Assembly (NCBI RefSeq): GCF_031834615.1
Contig: NZ_CP115543.1
Location: forward strand, 1,933,001-1,997,000
DNA length: 64,000 bases
Origin: Stenotrophomonas aracearum
GTDB taxonomy: Bacteria > Pseudomonadota > Gammaproteobacteria > Xanthomonadales > Xanthomonadaceae
Direction: 5' to 3'
Every line of letters starts with the position of its first letter. Within the stretch, counting starts at the first letter, position 1. Position numbers and translations under genes: made by a program. This document shows, piece by piece, positions 18,080 through 26,790 of the stretch. A model generated the notes under the pieces. The model was not told where the DNA came from. It searched no databases and was given only the letters and a program-made list of their open reading frames with translations.

Positions 18080-19528
18080 ATGAAATCCATCGTGCTCTCT
18101 GCGTTCCCGCTGCTGCTTGCGCTGGCGCCCTCCGCCCTGGCCGCCGAGCAGGCCGACCTGATCATCCGCCACGCCACCGTGGTCGACGTCGAGCACGCCA
18201 CCACCGTGGCCGACCAGGCGGTGGTGGTGCGTGGCGACGATATCGTGGCGGTGGGCGATGACCGCGCCATCGCCAAGGCGTGGACCGCGGCGCGGAAGAT
18301 CGATGGCAAGGGGCGTTACCTGATTCCCGGCCTGTGGGACATGCATGTGCACTTCGGTGGTGGTCCCGAGCTGATCGAAGAGAACAAGGCACTGTTGCCG
18401 CTGTATATCGCCCATGGCATCACCACCATCCGCGACTGCTCCGGCGACCTGCCCGAACAGGTGCTGCAGTGGCGCGGGCAGATTGCCGACGGCACGCTGG
18501 AAGGCCCGCAGCTTTTCAGCTCCGGCGCCAAGATCGAAGGCATCAAGCCTGTCTGGAAGGGCACCATTGAAGTGGGCAACCAGGCCGACCTGGATGCGGC
18601 TTTCGTCAAGCTGAAGCGCGACCGGGTCGACTTCGTCAAGATCACCGACAGCACCCTGACTCCGCCGTTGTTTCTGGAGGCCGTGCGTGGTGCGCGTGCC
18701 AACGGCCTGCGCGCCTCCGGCCACATTCCAATGGCGCTGACCGTGCAGCAGGCGGTGGACGCCGGCATCAGTTCGATCGAACACCTGGACTACGCGTACA
18801 AGGCCGGGGTCAAGGATGAAGCGGCCATCGCCGCCGACTTCGCCGCCAAGCGGATCGACCGCGCCGAAGCCAACCGCCGCCTGGATGCCGGCTTCGACCA
18901 CGACACCGCGATGGCTGCGTACCGGGGCTTCGCCGCGAAGGGCGTGTATGTCACCCCGACCCTCAACGGCGGGCGCATCCTGGACTTCCTGGACCAGGAC
19001 GACCACGCCAACGACCCGTACCTCGCCTACATCGGTCCCAGGCTGCAGGCCACCTACCAGTGGCGGGTGGAGCGGGCGGCCAAGGCCAGCCCGGAACAGA
19101 TCGCGCAGCGCCACCAGCAGTACCACCAGGTGGCGGCGGTGCTGCCGATGCTGCAGGAGGCAGGCGTAACCGTGATGGCGGGTACCGACGCCGGCTTCCT
19201 CAATTCGTTCAATTACCCGGGCATCGGCCTGCACGACGAGCTCAGCCTGTTCGTCAAGGAAGGCCTGACCCCGGCCCAGGCGCTGTCTTCTGCGACCCGC
19301 GCCGGTCCGTCGTGGTTCGGTACGTTGGACCGCTACGGCGGCATCGCGCAGGGCAAGGCGGCGGACCTGGTGCTGCTGGATGCGAACCCGCTGCAGGACA
19401 TCCAGGCCACCCGTGCCATCAATACGGTGGTGCTGCGCGGCCAGGTGTACGACCGCAAGGCGCTGGATGCCTTGCTGGCGCAGACACGCGAGAAGGTCGC
19501 GCAATGGCAGCAGGCGGCGAAGCAGTAA
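18080..19528 (+). CDS. Exported metal-dependent amidohydrolase
   Basis: A 482-residue amidohydrolase-superfamily enzyme with a Sec signal peptide (MKSIVLSAFPLLLALAPSAL, cut near ALA-AEQ). Metal-site features are all present: HVH in WDMHVHFGG near residue 90, the bridging lysine in DFVKITD, histidines in ASGHIPMAL and SSIEHLDYA, and aspartate in MAGTDAGF. Relatives act on imides, prolidase-type dipeptides or organophosphates; the substrate here cannot be read. ATG at 18080 was chosen over a start 18 codons upstream because it opens the signal peptide. A strong terminator follows. Confidence 0.9.
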   Translation: MKSIVLSAFPLLLALAPSALAAEQADLIIRHATVVDVEHATTVADQAVVVRGDDIVAVGDDRAIAKAWTAARKIDGKGRYLIPGLWDMHVHFGGGPELIEENKALLPLYIAHGITTIRDCSGDLPEQVLQWRGQIADGTLEGPQLFSSGAKIEGIKPVWKGTIEVGNQADLDAAFVKLKRDRVDFVKITDSTLTPPLFLEAVRGARANGLRASGHIPMALTVQQAVDAGISSIEHLDYAYKAGVKDEAAIAADFAAKRIDRAEANRRLDAGFDHDTAMAAYRGFAAKGVYVTPTLNGGRILDFLDQDDHANDPYLAYIGPRLQATYQWRVERAAKASPEQIAQRHQQYHQVAAVLPMLQEAGVTVMAGTDAGFLNSFNYPGIGLHDELSLFVKEGLTPAQALSSATRAGPSWFGTLDRYGGIAQGKAADLVLLDANPLQDIQATRAINTVVLRGQVYDRKALDALLAQTREKVAQWQQAAKQ

Positions 19529-19565
19529 CGCCCGCCACACTCCATCAATAAGAGAGAAAACCCGG

Positions 19566-19589
19566 CGCCCCGCATCTGCGGGGCGTTTT
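19566..19589 (+). terminator. Intrinsic terminator after the amidohydrolase gene
   Basis: Stem CGCCCCGC / GCGGGGCG, loop ATCT, then TTTTC. It lies 37 bp after the stop and separates the gene from the fimbrial promoter region. Confidence 0.92.
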
Positions 19590-19603
19590 CGTATACGCGT
19601 TCC

Positions 19604-19617
19604 TGCAACAAATTGCA
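19604..19617. promoter_or_regulatory. Distal copy of the TGCAA-N4-TTGCA palindrome
   Basis: A perfect inverted repeat TGCAA-CAAA-TTGCA. It matches the palindrome of the four fimbrial promoters and lies 127 bp upstream of the copy at 19731. A second operator of the same regulator, possibly for looping or for an upstream promoter, is inferred. Confidence 0.6.
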
Positions 19618-19729
19618 GTAGCGCATTGATGAAAATTGAATGTGCCGCGTTGCAGCACAAATCTACGATGCGCACCTGGTCAACGCCGACCGGCATTCCG
19701 GCGCTGGCAATCACCCAATCCATCAACTT

Positions 19730-19795
19730 TTGCAACTTGTTGTAGTGCAGCTTGAAAAAAGTTGCATGGGGCGACCGGTGGCTGACGCCTACGCT
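19730..19795 (+). promoter_or_regulatory. Promoter/operator of the alpha-fimbria locus (shared fimbrial module)
   Basis: Palindrome TGCAA-CTTG-TTGTA (19731-19744), TTGAA at 19752, TTGCAT at 19762 and TACGCT at 19790. Offsets from the second palindrome arm (12 and 22), and 28 from TTGCAT to the TAnnCT hexamer, are the same as at 32306, 34666 and 36439. No -35 hexamer is recognisable at the standard distance, which suggests an activator-dependent promoter. Confidence 0.7.
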
Positions 19796-19866
19796 GCGCA
19801 CTCGATTGAAGGCAGTTATGACAACTGGCCTTCGCATTCACCCCGTTAATCACAGGAGCAGCTTCG

Positions 19867-20625
19867 ATGAAGCGTCTGATGACCGCGCTGGCGGTAGCCA
19901 TGACCATGGCGATGTCGGCATCGCCTCATTCGGCCCAGGCCGCCGCACCCAACATCCACGTGGGCGCGATGTACGAGTACGCCGAGCCGGGCAAGGGGGC
20001 GCTTCTGAAGCGCGTTCGCAACACCGGGAACGCGACCGCATTCGTGCGCGTTCAGATCAGCGAAGTGCGCTACGCCGCCGACGGCAGCCACCAGGAGATC
20101 CCCGTCGACACGGCGGACGGTAGCCAGGCCGGACTGGTCGCCAGCCCGTCGCGGATGATCGTGCCGGCCCAGGGCCAGCAGGCTACGCGCCTGCTGGTGC
20201 AGGGTGACCGCAGCAGCGAGCGCTACTACCGCGTGCGGTTCGTACCGGTGCTGCCGCAGTCCGAAGACGAGTTCGCCCTGACCGACGCGCAGCGCGACGA
20301 CTACCGCAAGGAGCTCTCGGCCGGCGTCAATGTGCTGACCGGCTACGGCGTGTTCGTGATCGTGCACCCGGACCAGGCCCGCTACGACGTGCAGACCGAA
20401 ACCACCGGCGAGCACGTGCAGCTGCGCAATGCCGGCAACACCACGGTGCTGCTCGATGACGTGCGCCAGTGCAGCGCGGCCGACAAGACCGCCAAGTGCT
20501 CGCCTACCCGGAAGATCCACTTGCTCCCGGAGCGCACCGAGCGCTTCCCCCGTAGTGCCGAGCACGTGCACCGCCTCCAGATCGTTGAGGGGGACAGCCG
20601 GAAGGACGTCCTGCTCAGCCCCTAG
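19867..20625 (+). CDS. Alpha-fimbria periplasmic chaperone (CblB/CfaA-like)
   Basis: A 252-residue PapD-like chaperone of the alternate (class 5, CS1/Cbl) chaperone-usher pathway. After a signal peptide ending near AQA-AAPNIHVG it shows two immunoglobulin-like domains: strands LLKRVRNTGNATAFVRVQISEV and MIVPAQGQQATRLLVQGDRSSERYYRVRFVPVLP, then a second domain with VQLRNAGNTTVLLDDVRQC and paired cysteines. It would cap pilin subunits in the periplasm and pass them to the usher at 21256. GGAG precedes the ATG. It is first gene of the locus, behind the shared fimbrial promoter. Confidence 0.88.
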   Translation: MKRLMTALAVAMTMAMSASPHSAQAAAPNIHVGAMYEYAEPGKGALLKRVRNTGNATAFVRVQISEVRYAADGSHQEIPVDTADGSQAGLVASPSRMIVPAQGQQATRLLVQGDRSSERYYRVRFVPVLPQSEDEFALTDAQRDDYRKELSAGVNVLTGYGVFVIVHPDQARYDVQTETTGEHVQLRNAGNTTVLLDDVRQCSAADKTAKCSPTRKIHLLPERTERFPRSAEHVHRLQIVEGDSRKDVLLSP

Positions 20626-20693
20626 GTTCCGCCCGGAACCGCCGTCCAGTCGCCGGACTCCAGGCGACACCTTCCCGTTGGAGATAAGAAGCA

Positions 20694-21194
20694 ATGAACC
20701 TCAAGACCACCGTCCTGGCTGCTGCGGCCGCCCTGATCCTGACCCCGGCCGCTGCCATGGCCGCCACCGAGCAGTTCCCGATCCAGGTGACTGTTGAAGC
20801 CACCGTGCCGTCGGCCACCGGCCTGCAGATCTCGCCGGTTGGCGACTGGGCAGGCCAGACCCAGCAGATGCGCTGGAACATCGCGACCCAGAGCCTCGCC
20901 CCGATCCAGCAGCAGGTCGACATGAAGAGCGGCCTGGGTGCCATCAACGCCTACCTGACCACCGAAGCCATGCTGACCAGCGCCGGCAACGCCATCGACC
21001 TTGCGGTCAATGTCGCCGGCCAGGAACTGAAGGTCGGTGCCGGCAATGCCGTTGAAGTGGCCACCTCGACCGAAGCCGCTGCCAGCAAGCGCGCTGCGGT
21101 TGCCATCACCGCTGCCGCCCCGACCGGCGACGGCTACGTGCACGGCACCTACCAGGGCAACGTTTTCATGATGTTCGAAAGCGGCACCCCGTAA
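20694..21194 (+). CDS. CS1-type (alpha) fimbrial major subunit (CblA-like)
   Basis: A 166-residue exported pilin with a signal peptide ending AMA-ATEQFPIQ. The mature sequence (FPIQVTVEATVPSATGLQISPVGDW...LAPIQQQVDMKSGLGAINAYLTTEAML) fits the CS1/CFA/Cbl major pilin family. It lacks cysteines, as alpha-pilins do, and ends in a hydrophobic strand (YQGNVFMMFESGTP). It sits 68 bp after the chaperone and is followed by a hairpin with a T tract, which should make the pilin more abundant than the usher and tip proteins. Confidence 0.9.
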   Translation: MNLKTTVLAAAAALILTPAAAMAATEQFPIQVTVEATVPSATGLQISPVGDWAGQTQQMRWNIATQSLAPIQQQVDMKSGLGAINAYLTTEAMLTSAGNAIDLAVNVAGQELKVGAGNAVEVATSTEAAASKRAAVAITAAAPTGDGYVHGTYQGNVFMMFESGTP

Positions 21195-21212
21195 GCGTTT
21201 GAGTTGTTACCC

Positions 21213-21238
21213 GAGGGGCGCTCCCGCGCCCCTCTTTT
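21213..21238 (+). terminator. Hairpin terminator/attenuator between major pilin and usher
   Basis: Stem GAGGGGCGC / GCGCCCCTC, loop TCCC, then TTTTC. It lies 18 bp after the pilin stop, within the operon, so read-through would set the low level of usher and tip genes. Confidence 0.85.
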
Positions 21239-21255
21239 CTTCCCGAGGAATGTCC

Positions 21256-23799
21256 ATGTCGCGCCTGCTTCCGATCGCCACCGCCGTGATGCTTTACTGC
21301 AGCAGCGCTGCAGCATCCGCTGCGCCTGCCGCTCTGGAAAGCCTCACCCTGCTCGACCAGGCAGGGGGCCTGCCCGACGACTTCCGCGACCATTTTTTCG
21401 ACGTGCCCCTGGTGGTGCGCGTGGAACGCGATGGCCAGTTCCTGGGCGATGCCCGGGCGCTGCTGACCCGCGAGAATACCTTGTCGTTGCTGGAGTTCAC
21501 CGACAGCTACGACAGCACCGAACCGGCCACCGAACGTGCTCGCTGGCTGCAGGTACTGGCCACGCCGCGCCCGTTGGGTGCGTGCAACCAATCCTGTGAT
21601 GCCGGCCTGGTGCGGCTGCACTACAGTCTTGAAAGTTCGCTGCTGTCCATCGCCACCGGGAACGGCGGCCGCAGCGCGAACGACGTACGCCACCATGCGC
21701 TTCCCGAAGGCGGTAGCCGTGGCCTGATCCTGCGCCACCAGCTCAACGCCTATGCAGGCGAGGGCATGGATGCATCCGGGCGGTACGCGCTGGACCTGCA
21801 GGGCAGCCTGGGCCAGTGGACCCTGGCCGGCAACTACCAGGTCGACCGCACTGGCGATCTGGACGGCCAACTACGCCATTCGGTGCAGAGCCTGTACGCC
21901 CAACGCGAATTCCGCGACAACTTCCTGCGTGCCGGCTACTTCCTGCCCAACTTCCAGGGCGTCACCCGGCAACCGCGCGCGGCCGGGTCGGTCAACCACA
22001 CCACCGTGGGCGTCATGGCCGGTTCGTCCGACAGCCTGGCCATCGATGCACGCGCACCGAGCCTGTACCCGGTGTACGTGACCGCCAACCGCGAGGGCAC
22101 CGTGGAGGTGTTCCGCGACGGCAGCCTGATCCTCACCCAGCCGCTGCAGCCCGGCCTGCAGGAGCTGGACACCCGGCGCCTGCCAGGTGGCATCTACGAA
22201 GTGGAGCTGCGGGTCATCGAAGATGGCCGCGAAAGCTCCCGCGAAACCACCGTGATACACAAGCCGGGCAACTGGCGCGATCCGAGCCGCCGCTGGCGCT
22301 ACAGCGCCTTCGCCGGCATGCAGCACACCCTGCTGGACAGCATCAACGACCCGAATGCAGGCGCGTTTGCGGCCGGCGGCATCATCAATTACCTGGCCCA
22401 TCCGCGTGCGGTGGTCGGGCTGTCCGCGCAGCACCTGGACGGCGCGAATGCGTTCGCCGGTTCGGTGGACTGGCAGATCAGCGACAGCGCGAACCTGTTC
22501 ACCAATGCCTACACCAGCGACCAGGGGCGGGGCGTTGATCTGCAGGGCCTGTGGCGCTACCGCCATGGCACCGTGATCGTTTCGCACAACCGCACCTGGC
22601 AGGAGCGCCGTCGCCCGTGGGACGAAGGCTATGCGCCGTACCCGCCCGATGCCGAAGTGCCTGAGACCCGCTCGGGCTGGCTGCAGACCAGCGCCCTGAG
22701 CGTGAACCATCGTCTGGGCGACAGCAGCCACGTGGCCGCACGCGTGTCCCACAACCGTGGCATGAGTGACGGCGTCGGCGTGGATCTGTCGTTCAGTCGT
22801 CGCCAGACCCTGTTCGGCAGCGACGCCACCTGGCGCGCTTCGGTGTTCGACCGTCCGGCGAACAGCAGCAGCGGGATGCGTCGCAATCGCGGCGTGGACT
22901 TCACCCTCAACATCGCGCTGGGCGACGATGGCCGCCGCTACACCGGCAGCCTGGGCAGCCGCACCGCCACCGACGGCGGCCGCAGCCTGTACGCCAGCGC
23001 CGGTGCGCAGCAGAGCTTCGAGCAGGGACTGGTGCGCAGCATCGGTGGACAGGCCACTGCCGACAGCGATGGCTTGGGCCTGAGCGGCACCGCGCTGTTC
23101 GAACATCCCGCACTGCGCGGCGACGTGCACGCGCAGCGCTCCTCGCTCGGCGGCCAGCTCAGTGGCGGCGTGAACCTGGAAAGCACCATGGCCATCGGCG
23201 GCGGCAAGCTCGCGATTGCAGGTGCGGCGCAGGTCGGCAGCACCAGCACCGGCATGATCGTGGACGTGAGTTCCGAGCTGCCGGAGGTGGAGCTGCGTGC
23301 ACATGACAGCCGAGGCGGTTCCTACACACTGCATCCGGGCCGCAATTTCCTGCCGGTCACCGCGTACCGCACCGGGTCGCTGCAGATCGATTTCCATGGC
23401 CGCGCCGCCCCGGCGGCCACCATCCAGCCGGCGAGCCTGGACTACCACCTCAACAAGGGGGGTGTGGCCTACGGCAAGGTCGAGGTGCTCAACACCTTCA
23501 CCGTGATGGGTCACCTGAAAGATGCCGACGGCAAGCCGCTGGCCGGCGCGCATGTGATCAACCATGCCGGCCGCAGCGTGGCGGAAGCCGACGGCTTCTT
23601 CGCGCTCGAGATGAGCGCCCGCGCGCCAAACATGGAAGTGCGTCATCCCACCGTGACCGGTTGCAGCTTCGAGCTCGACGGCACCACCACCCGCCCTGAG
23701 GGCGATACCTGGATGGCAGGAGTGCTGCAGTGCCCGTCGTCCAGCCTGACCACGGCGCAGTCCGAATCCACTGCGTCGACTGCTGGAGCAATGCCATGA
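21256..23799 (+). CDS. Alpha-fimbria outer-membrane usher (CblC/CfaC-like)
   Basis: An 847-residue usher: signal peptide (SRLLPIATAVMLYCSSAAASA), an N-terminal chaperone-binding region, a large beta-barrel part rich in short turns (residues about 200-680), and C-terminal plug-like domains (GHLKDADGKPLAGAHVINHAGRSVAEADGFFAL). Length fits class-5 ushers. GAGGA at 21245 supports ATG 21256; a further ATG lies two codons upstream. Its stop overlaps the first tip-protein gene (ATGA). It secretes the pilin of 20694 and the CblD-like proteins. Confidence 0.9.
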   Translation: MSRLLPIATAVMLYCSSAAASAAPAALESLTLLDQAGGLPDDFRDHFFDVPLVVRVERDGQFLGDARALLTRENTLSLLEFTDSYDSTEPATERARWLQVLATPRPLGACNQSCDAGLVRLHYSLESSLLSIATGNGGRSANDVRHHALPEGGSRGLILRHQLNAYAGEGMDASGRYALDLQGSLGQWTLAGNYQVDRTGDLDGQLRHSVQSLYAQREFRDNFLRAGYFLPNFQGVTRQPRAAGSVNHTTVGVMAGSSDSLAIDARAPSLYPVYVTANREGTVEVFRDGSLILTQPLQPGLQELDTRRLPGGIYEVELRVIEDGRESSRETTVIHKPGNWRDPSRRWRYSAFAGMQHTLLDSINDPNAGAFAAGGIINYLAHPRAVVGLSAQHLDGANAFAGSVDWQISDSANLFTNAYTSDQGRGVDLQGLWRYRHGTVIVSHNRTWQERRRPWDEGYAPYPPDAEVPETRSGWLQTSALSVNHRLGDSSHVAARVSHNRGMSDGVGVDLSFSRRQTLFGSDATWRASVFDRPANSSSGMRRNRGVDFTLNIALGDDGRRYTGSLGSRTATDGGRSLYASAGAQQSFEQGLVRSIGGQATADSDGLGLSGTALFEHPALRGDVHAQRSSLGGQLSGGVNLESTMAIGGGKLAIAGAAQVGSTSTGMIVDVSSELPEVELRAHDSRGGSYTLHPGRNFLPVTAYRTGSLQIDFHGRAAPAATIQPASLDYHLNKGGVAYGKVEVLNTFTVMGHLKDADGKPLAGAHVINHAGRSVAEADGFFALEMSARAPNMEVRHPTVTGCSFELDGTTTRPEGDTWMAGVLQCPSSSLTTAQSESTASTAGAMP

Positions 23800-25016
23800 T
23801 CGCCACTGCATCCCTGACGAGATTGATTCGAGCGCTGCGTGCAACTTGCTGCACCGTTGGCTTGATTGCGGTCGTTGGCGGCGCGGCTGCAGCGGAGATG
23901 ACCATCACCGCAGAGTTTCGGCCATCGGCGCTTGATCCGGGCAGGAAGACGTTCACCAACACCACCCCCCGGGGGCAGTACTGCAACTGGCGGCCAGACT
24001 TCTGTGAGGCCTTGAACGCCTACGTGGTGGACTTGCCGGTCAACATTGCGTCGAAGATCTACGTCAAGGGCCCTAATGCCCGTAAGAGGTTCTTCGTGGG
24101 ACTACCAGGTTCGCGGCGGGTAGTGGCTACGAATGAATCGGGCAATTCGATCGACGTGGATGTCGCAATCGGGTCCGTTTCCGGCCAGGTCTCGCCCGGT
24201 AACAGCACCAATCCGGTCTTCACCCGAACCGTGCTGGGTGGTGGGTGCACGTACGTGCACTCGGCAGGAGCAGCTCACTGGGTTCGTTTCGGCTGGAATG
24301 TCCGTGCGCCTGAATCGCCCCTGTTGTGCTACTCGCAAGGCGACGGCGGAGCCGTTGGTTTCACCGGAGTCTACAAGACGGATGTGCTCGGACTTGGCTT
24401 CATCGTAACCACGCCATCGCCGCTGGGTATTGATAATGGCCTGTATCGGGGGCAGTTGCGTTACAGCATGGGCGGCTTGGGCTCGGACTTCGATTTCGGC
24501 GACGACGTTGAGATGACTGACGATGTCATGGTGATCAACTTCGAGTTTCTTGTGGCACACGACTTCAAGGTTGAGCGTGCGCCGGGTACGGACACCATTG
24601 TGCTTCAGCCCGACAACGGCTGGCGCGACTGGGTGGAGCAGGGTAGGCCGCCGTCAGCGATTCGGCAGGAGTTGCCGTTTCTGATGACCAGCTCCGGGGA
24701 CTTCACCGTGCACCTGGCCTGCGAACAGCAGGTGGGTGATCGCTGTGCGATCCGGAGCGAGAGCGGCGAAGATGCTGAGCTCGATGTATCAATGACCGTA
24801 CCCGGTCTTTATGAGGCGGTGACCGATGCTCCCGTGGATCGTTATCCGTTGAAGGTGGGCGGGCTGCCGCCGGGCTTCCGGGTGCGTGAGTACATGCAGA
24901 ACCGGCCATCACGTCTAGGCTTTTCTATATCGGGTGCGCCGCTGCGGAGAATGCTCGAGCTGCCAGGCAGCACGTGGCGGGGCGAGGTCACGGTGATCTT
25001 CGACGCAGCGCCGTAA
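23796..25016 (+). CDS. CblD-like fimbrial tip protein 1
   Basis: A 406-residue exported protein related to CblD/CfaE, the minor tip initiator and adhesin of alpha-fimbriae. A signal peptide ends near GAAAAE-MTITAEF. The N-terminal TITAEFRPSALDPGRKTFTNTTPRGQYC motif recurs in the next gene, and cysteines come in pairs (QYCNWRPDFC; HLACEQQVGDRCAIRSESG). It ends STWRGEVTVIFDAAP, a strand typical of the pilin domain. Start and usher stop overlap (ATGA). Codon use is slightly less GC-rich than in neighbouring genes. Confidence 0.85.
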   Translation: MIATASLTRLIRALRATCCTVGLIAVVGGAAAAEMTITAEFRPSALDPGRKTFTNTTPRGQYCNWRPDFCEALNAYVVDLPVNIASKIYVKGPNARKRFFVGLPGSRRVVATNESGNSIDVDVAIGSVSGQVSPGNSTNPVFTRTVLGGGCTYVHSAGAAHWVRFGWNVRAPESPLLCYSQGDGGAVGFTGVYKTDVLGLGFIVTTPSPLGIDNGLYRGQLRYSMGGLGSDFDFGDDVEMTDDVMVINFEFLVAHDFKVERAPGTDTIVLQPDNGWRDWVEQGRPPSAIRQELPFLMTSSGDFTVHLACEQQVGDRCAIRSESGEDAELDVSMTVPGLYEAVTDAPVDRYPLKVGGLPPGFRVREYMQNRPSRLGFSISGAPLRRMLELPGSTWRGEVTVIFDAAP

Positions 25017-25075
25017 CGCCCGTCCCGGGGACGGGGCGACATGTAGTTATCGTACCTCTAGAAGGAGTAAGTGCC
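25017..25075 (+). promoter_or_regulatory. Gap before the second tip protein: hairpin and strong Shine-Dalgarno
   Basis: A GC hairpin (CGCCCGTCCC / GGACGGGGCG, 25018-25037) follows the first tip gene. GAAGGAG at 25061-25067 is an unusually strong ribosome-binding site, but no in-frame ATG, GTG or TTG lies at a suitable distance. An in-frame ATT at 25076 has 8-nt spacing. The GTG at 25071 opens a frame that ends after five codons. Confidence 0.6.
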
Positions 25076-26317
25076 ATTTCTACTGTAACCCTTTCAATCC
25101 CTCAGGCACGTCGGTGGCGCGCGGCAGCGCTGCCACTGACGCTCCTGCTTTTCACCGCTGCCGCCGCCCACGCGGCGGACATCTACATCAGCGCCGAGTT
25201 CAAACCGGACATCAACGATCCGGACAAGCGTGCCTTCACCAACACCACGCCCTGGTCGGGCGTATGCGCCGACACGCACCTGCAGACCTGCATCCGCAAC
25301 AACTGGTGGAGCATCGACACCGGGATCCGCGGCACCAAGGATGGGATCAAGGAAGCGAACTACGGTCCGAACGGCTTCTACATCGGCATGCCGAGTTCCA
25401 GAACGGTAGCCGTTACCTCGGACGACGGGGCGCAGACGTTCGAGCTGGGATTCAACATCATCGGCGCTGCAATGCGGTTGTGGGACCGGGAGGGCGATGG
25501 GCCAGCGCAACCGGCGTCCACGGGTGGGCCGAACAACTGCTCTTTGGGCCTGACCAACAGCCAGGCCGGCAACCACAGCGCCATGCGGATGCTCCTGCGT
25601 CGGGATGGCGGCGAGGGTGCCGTGGCCTGCGCGTTGCACTGGCTGGCCACCAACAACTACCGCATGAGCGAGTTCGACTTCACCTACAAGCTCACCACGC
25701 CCCAGCCGCTGGGAATGCGGAGCGGGGTGTACCGGGGCATGACCACCTACCGGATCGGTGGCACCGGCGAGGGCGCGGACTTCGACCTTGGCAACGGGAT
25801 GGTGCTGGAGGACAACATCGTCAACGTCCACTTCGAGCTCACCGTGGAGCATGCCTTCCAGCTGGATCTTCCGCCGGGCAGCGAGCGTGCGGTGCTGGCG
25901 CCCAAAGGTGGGTGGACGCAGTGGAGCGATCACGGCATCGCGCCGAAGTCGCTGGAGCGCGAGGTGCCATTCAGCCTGAGCAGTTCGGGGCAATTCGAGG
26001 TGTCGCTGCAGTGCCAGCATCCGTTGGCCGACGGACGCTGCGCCATCCGCAACGTCACCGAAGGCGCCGAGGAAGTGCCGCTGGATATCCAGCTGACGCT
26101 TCCCGGCTTCCACGATTCGGCGACGGGGGTGGATGTGGTGGGCATGCCGCTGACCACGACGATGGTGGCGCCTGTGTTGGCGGCGGATGTCTTCATCGTC
26201 CGGCGGCCTTCGAACCTGCGCTTCGCGGTACACGGCGACGCCGTGCGCAGCATGCTGGATCATCCCGGCAGCCACTACCGCGGTGACGTTACCGTGATCT
26301 TCGACGCGAGTCCGTAG
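25076..26317 (+). CDS. CblD-like fimbrial tip protein 2, apparent ATT start
   Basis: About 413 residues, a paralogue of the preceding tip protein (ISAEFKPDINDPDKRAFTNTTPWSGVC against ITAEFRPSALDPGRKTFTNTTPRGQYC; both end in YRGDVTVIFDA-type strands). The signal peptide core LPLTLLLFTAAAAHA is intact. The start is placed at ATT 25076 because of the GAAGGAG 8 bases upstream. The only in-frame ATG, at 24974, lies inside the previous gene and would add 34 odd residues before the signal peptide. A start-codon mutation or sequence error is the alternative. It is probably a second minor subunit or adhesin variant. Confidence 0.78.
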   Translation: MSTVTLSIPQARRWRAAALPLTLLLFTAAAAHAADIYISAEFKPDINDPDKRAFTNTTPWSGVCADTHLQTCIRNNWWSIDTGIRGTKDGIKEANYGPNGFYIGMPSSRTVAVTSDDGAQTFELGFNIIGAAMRLWDREGDGPAQPASTGGPNNCSLGLTNSQAGNHSAMRMLLRRDGGEGAVACALHWLATNNYRMSEFDFTYKLTTPQPLGMRSGVYRGMTTYRIGGTGEGADFDLGNGMVLEDNIVNVHFELTVEHAFQLDLPPGSERAVLAPKGGWTQWSDHGIAPKSLEREVPFSLSSSGQFEVSLQCQHPLADGRCAIRNVTEGAEEVPLDIQLTLPGFHDSATGVDVVGMPLTTTMVAPVLAADVFIVRRPSNLRFAVHGDAVRSMLDHPGSHYRGDVTVIFDASP

Positions 26318-26497
26318 CAGCACTGCGTCATCTGCATGCGACAGCAGCGTGACGGTGCCGATGGCGGCGCTGAACTGTTTACAGACATGCGCGCTACGTC
26401 TACGCCCAGAGGGGTTTAGCGCACGTCTTGGTAACGCGGAAATCCCTACGGTTGGCTCACCGGCCTCATTTCGATGTCGGGCACTCGGAGACACGTC

Positions 26498-26656
26498 ATG
26501 GGTAACCAGCAGAATCCGCAGCAGGGCCAGCAGAACCAGCAGGGTCAGCAGAACCAGCAGAACCAGAAGGACCAGCAGCGCCAGGGCCAGCAGCAGCAAC
26601 AGCAGGACCAGAAGCGCGAGCGCAACCAGCAGGGCAGCCAGGACGAAGAAGAATAA
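26498..26656 (+). CDS. Glutamine-rich 52-residue protein of unknown function
   Basis: MGNQQNPQQGQQNQQGQQNQ and onward: 26 of 52 residues are Gln, the rest almost all Asn, Gly, Asp, Glu, Lys and Arg, ending GSQDEEE. Apart from the first Met and one Pro there is no hydrophobic residue, so it should be fully disordered and soluble. The DNA consists of imperfect CAG/AAC codon repeats (26509-26610). A strong terminator follows 24 bp after the stop, which supports a real transcript. An in-frame ATG eight codons upstream is less likely. No function recognised. Confidence 0.65.
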   Translation: MGNQQNPQQGQQNQQGQQNQQNQKDQQRQGQQQQQQDQKRERNQQGSQDEEE

Positions 26657-26680
26657 GCTGCTGCCCCAACGGAATAACCA

Positions 26681-26707
26681 AAGTCCGGCCTTACGGCCGG
26701 ACTTTTT
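26681..26707 (+). terminator. Intrinsic terminator after the Q-rich gene
   Basis: Stem AAGTCCGGCC / GGCCGGACTT, loop TTAC, then TTT. A near-perfect Rho-independent terminator. Confidence 0.93.
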
Positions 26708-26726
26708 GTGTACCGGCCGGGCGTAG

Positions 26727-26757
26727 CAAGTGATACCCATTCGCATTTGAGGTACAC
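26727..26757 (+). promoter_or_regulatory. Fur-box-like site and -10 of the esterase-hmu operon
   Basis: On the minus strand the site reads AAATGCGAATGGGTATCA, resembling three tandem Fur hexamers (NATNNT type). The core ATGCGAATRGGT recurs upstream of the siderophore receptor (46464-46488). A TACACT hexamer at 26752 may be the -10, so binding would block the promoter. Confidence 0.55.
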
Positions 26758-26790
26758 TGGGGCGATCGCCTTGCCCGAGTCCCGCCTGCC

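Noticed and set aside
25071..25088. GTG at 25071 as start of the second tip protein
   Set aside because: It is in another frame and meets TAA after five codons.
26509..26610. CAG-rich repeat as a CRISPR-like or satellite array
   Set aside because: The units are codon-sized, irregular and in frame within a short coding sequence that ends at a terminator.
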